From Chitinophagaceae bacterium (lineage in GTDB: Bacteria; Bacteroidota; Bacteroidia; Chitinophagales; Chitinophagaceae), in assembly GCA_025923075.1 (NCBI GenBank), contig JAICGN010000038.1:1-34244 (forward strand): 34,244 bases of DNA, in the 5' to 3' direction. Positions 33,440 to 34,244 of the stretch are shown one piece after another. The notes below the pieces were generated by a model. That model made no database searches. It saw only the letters and a program-made list of their open reading frames with translations, and was not told the DNA's origin. Numbering within the stretch: position 1 is the stretch's first letter; every line of letters begins with the position of its first letter. The position numbers and the translations under genes are program-made.

Positions 33440-33618
33440 AACTTAGAACTAAATTTCATAGTTTGCTTGAACACTCTACAGGATTGTATCATTTAAGTTA
33501 TGGAAAGTTTCTCCCCTACCCTTCGGGAAGGAGCTTTAGCACCATTTAAAATTTTGTTGAATAGTTTTTGGGGATGGGCTGGTGTGACTTTTGCAAGGTC
33601 ATTTTCAAACCATATAAA

Positions 33619-33960
33619 ATGAAACAGACCAACAATTATCCTTTATACGAATCCTGCATAAAAGCATGTTTACGTTGTGCAGAGATATGCAATCATTGTG
33701 CAAGTTCATGCACACAGGAAAAAGAAATACAGATGATGGCAAGATGTATCCAATTAGATATGGAGTGTGCGGCTATCTGCTATGCATCAGCTCAACTGAT
33801 GAGTCTGGGCAGCGAAATGGCAAAAGCTGCTTGCCAAATTTGCGCGGATATTTGCTGGCAATGCAATGAAGAATGCAGTAAGCACCAGACAGATCATTGC
33901 CAGGAATGTGCGAGGGTTTGTAAACTATGTGCCGAAGAATGTCAAAAGATAGCAGCCTGA
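33619..33960 (+). CDS. Four-helix-bundle copper-binding protein (Csp/DUF326-like)
   Basis: A 113-residue protein with 19 cysteines, many in C-x2-C or C-x3-C spacing along helices (for example ACLRCAEICNHC and CQICADICWQCNEEC). This is the hallmark of the DUF326 / Csp copper-storage family, in which cysteines line a four-helix bundle and hold many Cu(I) ions. No signal peptide, so it resembles the cytosolic Csp3 type. I start at ATG 33619, which begins the family-like MKQTNNYPLYESC; a TTG at 33568 would add 17 residues unlike the family. Stand-alone gene after a GC-rich hairpin region. Copper binding is inferred from the family. Confidence 0.9.
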   Translation: MKQTNNYPLYESCIKACLRCAEICNHCASSCTQEKEIQMMARCIQLDMECAAICYASAQLMSLGSEMAKAACQICADICWQCNEECSKHQTDHCQECARVCKLCAEECQKIAA

Positions 33961-34002
33961 CCATTAACAAATAACAATTAACAATTTACCAATAATGCGC
34001 CA

Positions 34003-34244
34003 CTAACATTCGGGCAAACTGAGTGGCACATTTATCGCTAAACCGCCGTCAGCCGTTTCTTTATATTTTGTATCCATGTCTTTTGCAGTATCCCACATTG
34101 TTTTTATCACTGCATCCAAAGAAACCTTTGCATAATCCGGTGAACCCTGTAATGCAAGTTGGGATGCTGTGATCGCTTTTATAGCACCCATCGTATTTCT
34201 TTCAATGCATGGCACCTGTACCAAACCCGCAATCGGATCACAGG
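34003..34244 (-). CDS. sdaA: L-serine ammonia-lyase, C-terminal part (partial)
   Basis: The gene enters from the right edge; 80 complete codons are visible before its stop at 34003. The peptide starts [20 protein letters not shown], which is the conserved [4Fe-4S] cysteine region of bacterial L-serine dehydratases, and continues [13 protein letters not shown]. The enzyme deaminates serine to pyruvate. The last residue is a cysteine (LPEC), as in the type-II enzymes where a C-terminal Cys inserts in the active site as a fourth iron ligand. The N-terminal domain lies outside the window. Confidence 0.93.
   Translation of the reverse strand, partial: CDPIAGLVQVPCIERNTMGAIKAITASQLALQGSPDYAKVSLDAVIKTMWDTAKDMDTKYKETADGGLAINVPLSLPEC

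Overview
The window looks like a chromosomal segment of a Bacteroidota bacterium, most likely Chitinophagia/Chitinophagaceae-like. Pointers are a type IX secretion (T9SS) sorting domain on a secreted metalloprotease, several TAnnTTTG (-7 class) promoter candidates, near absence of Shine-Dalgarno sites, many lipoproteins, and MqnE (futalosine route to menaquinone). This is a judgement from protein character only; no database was searched.

Layout. 1-480: the end of a CBS-domain protein, then tandem 48-bp palindromic repeats and a terminator. 475-8173: mutS2 (without an Smr domain), lipoprotein MsrA, an orphan oligopeptide-binding lipoprotein, a secreted M1 peptidase and an NlpC/P60 lipoprotein. 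8356-13854: dnaE, trxA and an NupG-like MFS permease. 14138-17287: a large M43-type metalloprotease with duplicated ectodomains and a T9SS signal. 17372-18541: mqnE.

18683-22480 is the most notable block: a tightly packed operon of a two-domain KaiC, two different KaiB proteins and a PAS-PAS histidine kinase. It is a complete kaiC-kaiB-kaiB-kinase set outside cyanobacteria, with both KaiC ATPase sites intact, a Ser-Ser pair where cyanobacterial KaiC has its Ser-Thr phosphosites, no kaiA and no adjacent response regulator. The likely logic is KaiC/KaiB state sensing passed to the kinase, with output elsewhere in the genome.

22961-28590 (minus strand) is a second coherent system: a glycosyltransferase, UDP-galactopyranose mutase, a GH1-RmlD-like fusion and a second GH1-like protein, all overlapping or closely spaced. 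It probably makes or remodels a galactofuranose-containing glycan or glycolipid in the cytoplasm. 29194-31791 encodes a two-subunit molybdenum hydroxylase with a Tat signal on the large subunit. 31887-33960 holds a secreted aspartic-protease-like protein with two D-T/S-G motifs, an ankyrin-repeat protein and a cysteine-packed four-helix copper-binding protein. The right edge holds the end of an L-serine ammonia-lyase.

No rRNA, tRNA, CRISPR array, intact insertion sequence or prophage was seen.
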